64,000 bases of DNA from JAXLXE01 sp046328115 (lineage in GTDB: Bacteria; Chloroflexota; UBA6077; JACCZL01): NCBI GenBank assembly GCA_046328115.1, contig JAXLXE010000001.1:1-64000 (forward strand), in the 5' to 3' direction. Shown piece by piece: positions 24,521-31,679 of the stretch. The position numbers were made by a program, and so were the translations under genes. Numbering within the stretch: position 1 is the first letter of the stretch; the number at the start of each line of letters is the position of its first letter. The notes beneath the pieces were generated by a model. That model saw nothing but the letters and a program-made list of their open reading frames with translations. It searched no databases and was not told where the DNA came from.

Positions 24521-24991
24521 TCAGTTGTTGTCCTTGCCGTTGTCCTCGTTCTTCTTGCGGAAGTTGTGGTCGCGATGCTGCTGGCGGAGCGCCTCGTCGT
24601 CCTCAGGCACGTTGCCCACGTGAGCCTTCACGGAGTCCGCACGGGTCTCCACGTTGAGCGTAGCGCCGTTGACGTAGCTGCCCTCGGAGACAAACGCCTG
24701 TGCGAGGAATGTGTCGTACGGTCGCGGCTCGATCACCAGGGAGATCGGCTCGCCCACGCCGTGGGTGACGTTGAACTTGTCCAGGTACTGAACGTCGATC
24801 TTGATGGCTTGTGGCGAGCCGATGACGTCGCTGGTGACCACGGTGATGATCTTGTTCTCCGCGTCCACCGCGTAGATGGTGCCCGTGATCACGATGCGCT
24901 CGGCGAACGCGGATACGGGCACGAGGGCGGCCGCCACAGCCAGCGCCGCGGTTGCGAACACACGCTTCAGGGCGCGCCTGTTCCAGGTCAT
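24521..24991 (-). CDS. Small secreted protein of unknown function
   Basis: The signal peptide is clear: MTWNRRALKRVF, then a hydrophobic Ala/Val stretch ending PVSAFA. The mature part, about 125 residues, begins with strands ERIVITGTIYAVDAENKIITVVTSD, which suggests a small beta-barrel of OB type. It ends in a very charged tail rich in Asp, Glu, Lys and Asn. I chose the ATG at 24991 because GGAGG lies a few bases upstream. It stands alone, with its own -10 candidate. The function is unknown. Confidence 0.65.
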   Translation of the reverse strand: MTWNRRALKRVFATAALAVAAALVPVSAFAERIVITGTIYAVDAENKIITVVTSDVIGSPQAIKIDVQYLDKFNVTHGVGEPISLVIEPRPYDTFLAQAFVSEGSYVNGATLNVETRADSVKAHVGNVPEDDEALRQQHRDHNFRKKNEDNGKDNN

Positions 24992-25073
24992 CTGGTGTCC
25001 TCCTTGTTCCTCCAGTTGGCAACTTCTGGCGGTTACTTCGGAGCGGCCCGCCACGCTGGAGTTTGGCTCCCGG

Positions 25074-25079
25074 AGTATA
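25074..25079 (-). promoter_or_regulatory. Candidate -10 element for the small secreted protein
   Basis: On the minus strand TATACT lies about 83 bases before the ATG at 24991, at the edge of a stretch with no gene. The -35 region is weak. Confidence 0.35.
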
Positions 25080-25186
25080 GCGTGTCGCGGCGTTGAGCGG
25101 TGCGCGCGCTCCTAGACGCGGAGATTCTCGACAGAAGTCTTCTTGTTGCGACGTAGCGCGGGCACGGCTCAGGTGCTGGACGCGCG

Positions 25187-25402
25187 CTAGCGGCCACCCT
25201 CTGAGGTCTCGGCGCGCCGCAGAAGCTGGCGGCGGAGCGACTCGTAGCAGCGGCCGCACACGAAGCCCTGGCGGTTTGGCAGTGGAATCGGGTGCTTCTC
25301 CTCGTAGTCGCTTCCCATGAGAATGGTGCAGACTCGGCAGTGGATGGGACGATCGGGCGGTGGGGGCGGTTGGCTCTCCATACTCAATGCCTCGGACTCC
25401 AT
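25187..25402 (-). CDS. Small zinc-ribbon-like protein
   Basis: The frame carries two CxxC pairs, HCRVCTILMG and FVCGRCYESL, about 27 residues apart, which should bind one zinc ion. A proline-rich N-terminus precedes them and a basic tail follows. The start is uncertain: ATG 25402 or ATG 25381, neither with a strong ribosome site. It resembles small Cys4 proteins of unknown role found widely in Chloroflexota and Actinobacteria. Confidence 0.5.
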   Translation of the reverse strand: MESEALSMESQPPPPPDRPIHCRVCTILMGSDYEEKHPIPLPNRQGFVCGRCYESLRRQLLRRAETSEGGR

Positions 25403-25530
25403 GCCTGGGGAGGTCACTGGGGATTGCTCAATACCTGTGCGGCACCGTGGCCTGCGCGTATCGCCGCGCCAATATATCACTGTTTGTGCGCGGCAGAGCG
25501 CCGCGGGCAGTCGGAAGCGGCGGGTTGAGA

Positions 25531-25668
25531 ATGACGCGGACCGAGGTGGTGCTGGCGGTGCTGGTGGTCCTGGTGATCGCGTTCCTTTACTGGTCTCGGA
25601 ACGTGGTGGTGCGGGACCAGAGCGTAGTGACGCCCATCTACGAATATGACCGGCGCGTCAGCCGGTAA
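25531..25668 (+). CDS. Very small single-pass membrane protein
   Basis: A 45-residue frame starts MTRTEVVLAVLVVLVIAFLY, giving one membrane helix near the N-terminus, and ends in a polar tail of about 22 residues (VTPIYEYDRRVSR). There is no known family. It could be a membrane-anchored microprotein or a chance frame. It precedes the decarboxylase genes by about 90 bases. Confidence 0.4.
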   Translation: MTRTEVVLAVLVVLVIAFLYWSRNVVVRDQSVVTPIYEYDRRVSR

Positions 25669-25759
25669 CCCGGGGCGATAACATTCGGGCAATTGGCTTG
25701 AACTATCCGCGGACAGACGCGTGTCATGAGGCCGTGCCCAGCTCTTGACGGGAGGGGAT

Positions 25760-26272
25760 GTGAGTACACCGACTGATGAGCAAGGCGCGTTGAGCGCCGC
25801 CGCGGTGCTCGAGTCGCTCGACCGGTGTGGGATCACTGATGTGGTGTGGCTGCCAGACAGCGAGTCTGGTTTCCTCTACCAGGCGTTGTCGTCTCGCGCT
25901 TCGCCGCGCCTCACCCCGGTCTGCCGCGAGGGCGAGGCCATCGTGATTGCGTTGGGGCTCGTCGTGGCTGGCCGGCGGCCAGCGGTGATCATCCAGAGCA
26001 CGGGGCTGTTTGAGTCTGGCGACTCCATTCGTGGCGCCGCCATCGCCTTTCAGATGCCGCTGCTGGTGCTGGTTGGGTATCGTGGCTGGACGGGCGGGGG
26101 GCCGTTGACCGACACGGCGGCGATCTACCTGGAGCCGATCCTCAATGCGTGGGGGATTCCCCATTACCTGGTGGAGTCGGACGCCGATCTGCGCCGGGTG
26201 GACGAGGCGTGGGCGGAGGCGCAGCGACGGAACGGGATCGCGGCGGTGCTGGTCGGACAGGAGTACCAGTGA
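25760..26272 (+). CDS. Thiamine-diphosphate decarboxylase, PYR-domain subunit (ComD-like)
   Basis: The 170-residue protein corresponds to the pyrimidine-binding half of a TPP enzyme. VCREGEAIVIALGL carries the Glu that activates TPP, followed by AVIIQSTGLFESGDSIRGAA. The size and the two-gene split match sulfopyruvate decarboxylase ComDE of coenzyme M synthesis; split phosphonopyruvate decarboxylases look similar. GTG 25760 is chosen because GGAGG ends four bases before it. The stop overlaps the start of the next gene by one base (TGATG), so the subunits are made together. No comABC or phosphonate genes are nearby. Confidence 0.78.
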   Translation: MSTPTDEQGALSAAAVLESLDRCGITDVVWLPDSESGFLYQALSSRASPRLTPVCREGEAIVIALGLVVAGRRPAVIIQSTGLFESGDSIRGAAIAFQMPLLVLVGYRGWTGGGPLTDTAAIYLEPILNAWGIPHYLVESDADLRRVDEAWAEAQRRNGIAAVLVGQEYQ

Positions 26273-26841
26273 TGACGATGGATTGCGTGAAGGCTCTGGA
26301 GATCCTGGCACGGCGACGGCGTGACGAGGTGGTCGTGAACACGATGGTCCCGTCACGGGTGTGGCCGGAGTTCTCGACGAACCCGGACCTGGACATCCCG
26401 TTCATCGGCTGCATGGGTAAGGCGTCCTCGCTGGGGTTGGGGATTGCGCTGGGGCGGCCTGACAAGAATGTCTGGGTGTTCGACGGTGATGGCTCGCTGT
26501 TGATGAATCTGGGCTCGCTGGTGACGATCGCCAACGCGGGGCCCCGAAATCTGGTGCACTTCGTCTTCGAGAATGGGGTCTATGAGATCACTGGCAGCCA
26601 GCCGATCCCGGGCGAGGGGAAGTTCGATCTTGTAGGGCTTGCGCGCTCCGCCGGTATCAGCCGGGTGTATGAGTTCGCGAATCTCGCGGCGTTAGAGGAC
26701 GGCCTGGACCAGGTGCTGGCCGGGGAGGGACCGGTGTTCGTGAATCTGCGCGTTGGGCAGGTGTCTCAGATCGGCGCCAAGCCGCCGAGACTGATGGGTG
26801 CGGCGGCGCGCCACGTGCGGGCGGTGCTGGCCGGGGGCTGA
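26272..26841 (+). CDS. Thiamine-diphosphate decarboxylase, PP-domain subunit (ComE-like)
   Basis: The 189-residue protein is the diphosphate-binding half of the TPP enzyme. VFDGDGSLLMNLGSLVTIAN gives the GDG start of the TPP motif, and FENGVYEITGSQP gives its closing Asn. FIGCMGKASSLGLGIALGRP is the typical segment before it. It pairs with the preceding subunit to form the active site at the interface. ATG 26272 overlaps the previous stop and has GGAG upstream. The likely substrate is a 3-substituted pyruvate such as sulfopyruvate or phosphonopyruvate; the sequence alone does not decide. Confidence 0.78.
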   Translation: MTMDCVKALEILARRRRDEVVVNTMVPSRVWPEFSTNPDLDIPFIGCMGKASSLGLGIALGRPDKNVWVFDGDGSLLMNLGSLVTIANAGPRNLVHFVFENGVYEITGSQPIPGEGKFDLVGLARSAGISRVYEFANLAALEDGLDQVLAGEGPVFVNLRVGQVSQIGAKPPRLMGAAARHVRAVLAGG

Positions 26842-26862
26842 TCCGCGGCACAAGGGGTGCGG

Positions 26863-26868
26863 TATGAT
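26863..26868 (+). promoter_or_regulatory. Candidate -10 element for the membrane glycosyltransferase operon
   Basis: TATGAT lies about 80 bases before the first glycosyltransferase start. The -35 region is not convincing. Confidence 0.35.
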
Positions 26869-26950
26869 CGGCGCGACAGAACGCGCCTGATTCGGACCTG
26901 AAGCCATCTCCACTGCCAGTGCCCTGGAGCTCCGCCCGCAGTCTCCCACC

Positions 26951-28354
26951 GTGCTACGCGGTGCGGGACTGGTGGCGCTGACGGCGGGCGCAGGCCTGCT
27001 GCTGTGGCTGGGTATGTCCAGCCCGTACTCGCTGGCGGAGCTGTGCACCCGGCGGCGCCCGACGTGGATCTTGCCGCCGTTTGAGCCGGCGCGCTACACC
27101 GCGATGTCGGGCGAGTCGTTCGTGGCCGTCGCGGTGATTCTCGCTGCTGTATCGCTGCTCGTTGCCCGACTCGTTCGCGGACTTTCAGGGAGGCGGTGGG
27201 CCGTGCTCGCCCTGTGGATCCCATCAGCCGTGTTCGTAGGGGCGCTGCTGCCCGGGTACCCGCTGCTCTCGAGCGACATCTACAAGTACGTGTTCGACGG
27301 ACGGATCCTGGGGGTTTACCACTTGAACCCTTTCCTCCACGTTCCGGCCGAGTTTCCAGACGACCGGTTCTACGATCTGGTCTATTGGAAGGCAGTAGTG
27401 AACGCGCACGGTCCGATCTGGCGGGTGGCGGAGGCCGGCGCGGCGCTAGCGGGCGGGGAGAGCTGCCGCTGGTCGGTTCTTTGGATGAAGGGCTGGTCTG
27501 CCCTGGCGTATCTGGGGACGGGCGCGCTGCTGTACGCGACCATCCGTCCAACAAGTCCTGGTCACGCGATCACGCGCACGGCGCTCTACCTCTGGAGCCC
27601 GCTGGTGATGCTGGAGACCGCTCAGAATGGGCATAACGACGCGGTGGCCGCGCTGCTTGCTCTGGGATCGGTGGTATTGGCAAGGAGGGGACGGCTGGAG
27701 ATGGCATTCCTGGTGCTGGCGGCGGCGGCGTTGGTGAAGCCGCTAGCCGTGGTGCTCGGACCGCTACTGCTGGTGGCGGCGTTGGTGCGGCCGCGGCGGC
27801 TCGTCGCCGGGGTATCGATGGCGGCCGTGCTGACGGGCGTGGCCTACGCGCCATTCTGGGCTGGGACGGCCACACTACAAGGGCTGTCGCGCGCACACAT
27901 CTTCTCCGCCTCCCCGGCGGAGGCGCTCCTGCTGGGCCTGCAGGGCGTGGGCGTGTCCCTGGACGCGGCGATCCCGCTGGCCTCGGGCGCAGCCAACGCT
28001 GCCTTTGGACTGGGCGCGCTTGCGATCGCCTGGGCGCACTTCCAGGGCCGCGTGGATCTGTACTGGGGGGCCTTCGCCACGATGTTCTGGTACGGGCTGG
28101 TGGGGGCGCAGTGGTTCAACCCCTGGTACCTGTTATGGATGATGCCCTTCGCCTGCCTGGTTGAGGATGCGCGGGCGCGGGTGCTGGGGATCACCTTTTC
28201 CGTGCTGGCGCTGCTCGTATATCCGCTGCAGTACGAGGCGACCGCGGTGATGCTGGCCGTGTTTGTGCCGATGGCCGCACTCGTGGCGCTGGCGTTCCGC
28301 TCGTCGCTGCTGACGGCCAGACCCCGGCCGCGGGCCGCGGGGGCGGGGACGTGA
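26951..28354 (+). CDS. Polytopic membrane glycosyltransferase, polyprenol-phosphate-mannose-dependent type
   Basis: About eleven to twelve helices and a first external loop with SSDIYKYVFDGRILGVYHLNPF mark a GT-C fold enzyme of the MptB/GT87-like group, which uses a lipid-phosphate sugar outside the membrane. The Asp after the serines in PLLSSDIY is the expected catalytic residue. LWSPLVMLETAQNGHNDAVAALLAL is a second family segment. The enzyme would add mannose or a similar sugar to a glycan, lipid or protein. The start could be the GTG at 26951, with no good ribosome site. Its stop overlaps the next gene (GTGA). Confidence 0.72.
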   Translation: MLRGAGLVALTAGAGLLLWLGMSSPYSLAELCTRRRPTWILPPFEPARYTAMSGESFVAVAVILAAVSLLVARLVRGLSGRRWAVLALWIPSAVFVGALLPGYPLLSSDIYKYVFDGRILGVYHLNPFLHVPAEFPDDRFYDLVYWKAVVNAHGPIWRVAEAGAALAGGESCRWSVLWMKGWSALAYLGTGALLYATIRPTSPGHAITRTALYLWSPLVMLETAQNGHNDAVAALLALGSVVLARRGRLEMAFLVLAAAALVKPLAVVLGPLLLVAALVRPRRLVAGVSMAAVLTGVAYAPFWAGTATLQGLSRAHIFSASPAEALLLGLQGVGVSLDAAIPLASGAANAAFGLGALAIAWAHFQGRVDLYWGAFATMFWYGLVGAQWFNPWYLLWMMPFACLVEDARARVLGITFSVLALLVYPLQYEATAVMLAVFVPMAALVALAFRSSLLTARPRPRAAGAGT

Positions 28355-29979
28355 GTGTGATCCGCAGGGCCGCTGCGTTCGTTCAGCGCAGGCCGCGCGC
28401 GGTCGAAGCGGGCGGGCTGATCTTGCTGTTTGGCCTCGCGTTGGGCCTGCGCCTGGTGAACGTACAGCTTGTCCCCCCATTCACGGATGAGACCGAGGAG
28501 GTGCTGCGAGCCTGGTCTATCGCACAGGGCGAGCGCTTCCCCCTGACCAACGTGGACGCGTACATTGGCGCGCTCTGGAGCTACGTGCTGGCGGGCGCCT
28601 TCAAGCTGTTTGGCCGTGGATTCGAGCTCCCGCGGGTGGTCATGGCCGTATCAGGGGCGCTCACGGTGGTGGCGACGTATTTTCTGACACGGCGCCTGTT
28701 CGATCGCACCGCAGCGGCAATCGCGGCGTTTCTCCTGGCAACCTGCGGTGCGCACATCCTCGTCAACAGCCACGTGGCCTGGTCAAACTGCGCGACGCCG
28801 CTGCTTACGACGGTGGCGTTCTGGCTGCTCGCCCGCGGGAGCCTGCTGCCCGGCGCGCTGGTGTTGGGGCTGGCGTTGCAGACCCACCCCTCCGTGGCAG
28901 CGTTGCTGCCGGGCGCCGCGGGCTGGGTGCTCTGGACCTATCGATCGCGGGCCGGGCTGGTGAGGTTGGCCGTCGCGGCTCTGTGCTTCCTGCTGGGGTA
29001 TTCGGCGGTCTTGATCTACAACGTCCAGACGGGGTTTGACTCCGTGGTCCAGGCGCTGCGAGTGAGTGGCGAGTATTCTGAAAACGCTCGCCTGGATGGG
29101 TCTGGCTACCTCTCGTCGCTGGCCGGTTTTGTGCTCCTGCTGGGCCAGGTCCTCTCCGGCGCGGTGTATGCGGCGCCCAGCCCGTGGCCGTACGTTCAGG
29201 ACCCACGGGTGGGCTTGCTTCTGGGGCTGGGCCTGACCGGAGTCGTGTGGGCCGGGTGGCGCGGTGTGACGGCTCCGGCCTGGGTGCTGGGGGCCGCGCT
29301 GGTTCTGTTGCCGGTCCTCAACCAGCGGTGGGCACCGATCCTGCAAGCGCGGTATCTCATGCCGGTTGTCCCGCTGGTCCTGGCAGCGACGGCGGCGTGG
29401 ATGCTGGTGCTGGTGAGGAGTGTGGCGCGCCGGGACGGCTGGGTGGTGCCATTGACGGCGTGCGAGGCGGCGCTGGTGATCGGCGTGGTCCACTGGCAGG
29501 CGTTGGGGGCCTACTACGAAGGTGAGCTTGAGGCGGGGCGGAGCAACGAGGCGCCCATCTTGATGTTGCGCATCGCGGACGATCAGCGCCGCTCGCGGGA
29601 GCCTTTCGTGGTGCACGCGGACCTGCATCAGCTCCCCACGGGCGGTGGCGGCACCTGGGCCAAGGCTCTGGACTACGTGCTGCAACTGGAGGGCCTGCGG
29701 CGGGACGTCCAGCCACGGGACCCATCCGTAACGATCCGTGCGTGCGACGTGGAGGCGGTTGAGCTACGGTACGTGCAGCGCGAAGGGCGGGGACAGTCAC
29801 GCGCGGACCCTGACGAGCCCCGATTTCCCACCTATTGGCTTGCCCGCCAGTCGCCCACACGCTCGCGCCAGTGGCAGCCAACAGGCCAGGAGATGCTCCG
29901 GGAGCCGTACACGCTGCCGTTCCGTCCCAAGTCCGTCTTCGATCCGCGCGTCCCCACGTTCGACACGGGGTGCGAGTGA
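28351..29979 (+). CDS. Polytopic membrane glycosyltransferase, PMT/ArnT-like (GT39/GT83 superfamily)
   Basis: The first loop LVPPFTDETEEVLRAWSIAQG has the acidic DE pair typical of GT-C enzymes such as protein O-mannosyltransferases and ArnT. About ten helices follow (VVATYFLTRRLF, then AAAIAAFLLATCGAHILVNS). After the last helix, near residue 385, comes a soluble C-terminal region of about 150 residues. The protein probably transfers a sugar from a polyprenyl phosphate to an external acceptor. It overlaps its neighbours on both sides through GTGA, so the three membrane proteins are translationally coupled. Confidence 0.7.
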   Translation: MSVIRRAAAFVQRRPRAVEAGGLILLFGLALGLRLVNVQLVPPFTDETEEVLRAWSIAQGERFPLTNVDAYIGALWSYVLAGAFKLFGRGFELPRVVMAVSGALTVVATYFLTRRLFDRTAAAIAAFLLATCGAHILVNSHVAWSNCATPLLTTVAFWLLARGSLLPGALVLGLALQTHPSVAALLPGAAGWVLWTYRSRAGLVRLAVAALCFLLGYSAVLIYNVQTGFDSVVQALRVSGEYSENARLDGSGYLSSLAGFVLLLGQVLSGAVYAAPSPWPYVQDPRVGLLLGLGLTGVVWAGWRGVTAPAWVLGAALVLLPVLNQRWAPILQARYLMPVVPLVLAATAAWMLVLVRSVARRDGWVVPLTACEAALVIGVVHWQALGAYYEGELEAGRSNEAPILMLRIADDQRRSREPFVVHADLHQLPTGGGGTWAKALDYVLQLEGLRRDVQPRDPSVTIRACDVEAVELRYVQREGRGQSRADPDEPRFPTYWLARQSPTRSRQWQPTGQEMLREPYTLPFRPKSVFDPRVPTFDTGCE

Positions 29980-31679
29980 TTCCAGGGGCCTGGCCCCGTC
30001 CGTCCGCCTGGGTGCTGGCGTCGTGCGCGCTGGGCCTGCTTTGGGCCTGGCGTTCGGTCGGCGCCGCGCTTGGGGATGCTTCGGTGATCCAGGACGACGC
30101 GCGACAGCACGTGTTCTGGATGCTCCGGTTCCTTGATCCGGAGCTGTTCGAGCACGACCCGGTCGCGGACTACTTTCAGTCTCTGGCGCCGCCGGCCTAC
30201 TACGTGCTGTACTGGGTGCTGAGCCTGTTCCTGGACCCCCGAGACGCCAGCAAGTGGGTGCCCCTTGCCCTGACGGTGTTGCTCAGCGCCTCCACGTTCG
30301 GATTGATCAAAAGGCTGAGCCGTGCTTCGGCGGGGGCGTTCGCGGCGTCCGTGCTGCTCACTTGGTACGTGTGGCAGCACGACGATCTGGCATCCGCCAG
30401 CCCGCGCGCGTTCATGCTGCCGCTGCTCACGCTGGTGCTCTGGTGCCACGCGCGCGGAAGCGTGTGGTGGACGGCGGGGGTCGCGGCGCTCGGGGCGGCG
30501 CTGTATCCAACCACGGGGGCAGTGGCGGTGGCGGTGGTCGGGATGGGGACCCTTCGCTCGTGGTGGCACGCGATGGGCGACTGGCGTGGGGCGATGTCGC
30601 GCCTGGCTCCAGTGGTGGTGGCCGTGGGAATCGTGTTGGTGCCGGCGCAGCTCGATGCCTCTCCATGGGGCCCGCTGGTGACGAATGCGCAGGCCAGGAC
30701 GATGCCCGAATTTGGACCGGGCGGGCGCAATGCATTCTATTCACCGGATCCGGTGCAGTTCTGGTTGCGGAGCTACCGGTCTGGACTGGATCTGCGGGTG
30801 TCTGACGCACGGTGGCCTGCCGTTCCTTTGCTGGCGGAGCTGGGCGCGCTGGCGCTGGCGTTCTTCGCGTGGCGCATGACGAGTCGGCCGGCGGGTCAGG
30901 CCGGCTACGCAGTGCTGCTGGACGTTGCGGTCGCCTCAGCGCTGCTATTCCTGGCGGCGCACGCGCTGCTGTTTCGGCTGTACCTGCCGTCGCGGTTCGT
31001 TCAGTGGACGCTGCCGTTGGTGCTGAGCGCGCTTGCTGGGGTGGGTCTGGTGGGGCTGCTCTCAGCCCTGGCGCGGAGGGTGGTGGGAGGCAGAGCGGAA
31101 GCTTTGGCGGCGTGCGTGCTGGTGACGGCGCTGGCGCTCTGCCCGGCCAGGTTCGACGGCAATCTGGTGCGCGATGCACACCCGGACGTGACCGACTATC
31201 TCGCCGCGCTCCCGCCCTCGGTGGTGGTTGTTGGCGTGCCGATAGACGCGGACTCGGTGCCATCCTTCGCGGCGCGCTCGGTGCTGATGTCGCGGGAGTA
31301 CGCGCTGGCGTACCACGTGGGCTACCACCAGATTGCGCGGCAGCGGATGGCGGACCTCGTTGAGGCATACTATGCTGACTCGATTGCGAAGGTGCTGGAC
31401 TTCGCCGCGCGGCATCGCGTAGACGTGTTCCTGGTGAATCGTGCAGCGTTCGAGGCTTCAACCGTTGTGGATGCGTGGGCGGGCGAGTTTGAGCCGTACA
31501 CGGGCCAGGCCGTGAGCCGGGTGCGGCGGGGGAGCAGATTTGCACTCCTAGAGCTGGCGCGCCGTTGCGCCGCGGTGGACGACGGGCACGTCGTCGTGGT
31601 CCAGACCGCGTGCATCCGGGCCGTGGCCGGATCGGCGGAGGCCGCTCCGACCGGAATTCGCGAGGCGCGTGGTGGCTGA
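29976..31679 (+). CDS. Polytopic membrane protein, possible glycosyltransferase-like
   Basis: The 567-residue protein has about eleven hydrophobic helices, starting SAWVLASCALGLLWAWRSVG. The first loop VIQDDARQHVFWMLRFLDPELF again has paired acidic residues, as in GT-C enzymes. An external C-terminal domain follows at about residues 395-567 (YLAALPPSVVVVGVPIDADSVPSFA). I do not recognise the exact family. GTG 29976 is used because it overlaps the preceding stop (GTGA), like the junction before it. The gene overlaps the kinase gene by 11 bases. Confidence 0.6.
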   Translation: MIPGAWPRPSAWVLASCALGLLWAWRSVGAALGDASVIQDDARQHVFWMLRFLDPELFEHDPVADYFQSLAPPAYYVLYWVLSLFLDPRDASKWVPLALTVLLSASTFGLIKRLSRASAGAFAASVLLTWYVWQHDDLASASPRAFMLPLLTLVLWCHARGSVWWTAGVAALGAALYPTTGAVAVAVVGMGTLRSWWHAMGDWRGAMSRLAPVVVAVGIVLVPAQLDASPWGPLVTNAQARTMPEFGPGGRNAFYSPDPVQFWLRSYRSGLDLRVSDARWPAVPLLAELGALALAFFAWRMTSRPAGQAGYAVLLDVAVASALLFLAAHALLFRLYLPSRFVQWTLPLVLSALAGVGLVGLLSALARRVVGGRAEALAACVLVTALALCPARFDGNLVRDAHPDVTDYLAALPPSVVVVGVPIDADSVPSFAARSVLMSREYALAYHVGYHQIARQRMADLVEAYYADSIAKVLDFAARHRVDVFLVNRAAFEASTVVDAWAGEFEPYTGQAVSRVRRGSRFALLELARRCAAVDDGHVVVVQTACIRAVAGSAEAAPTGIREARGG

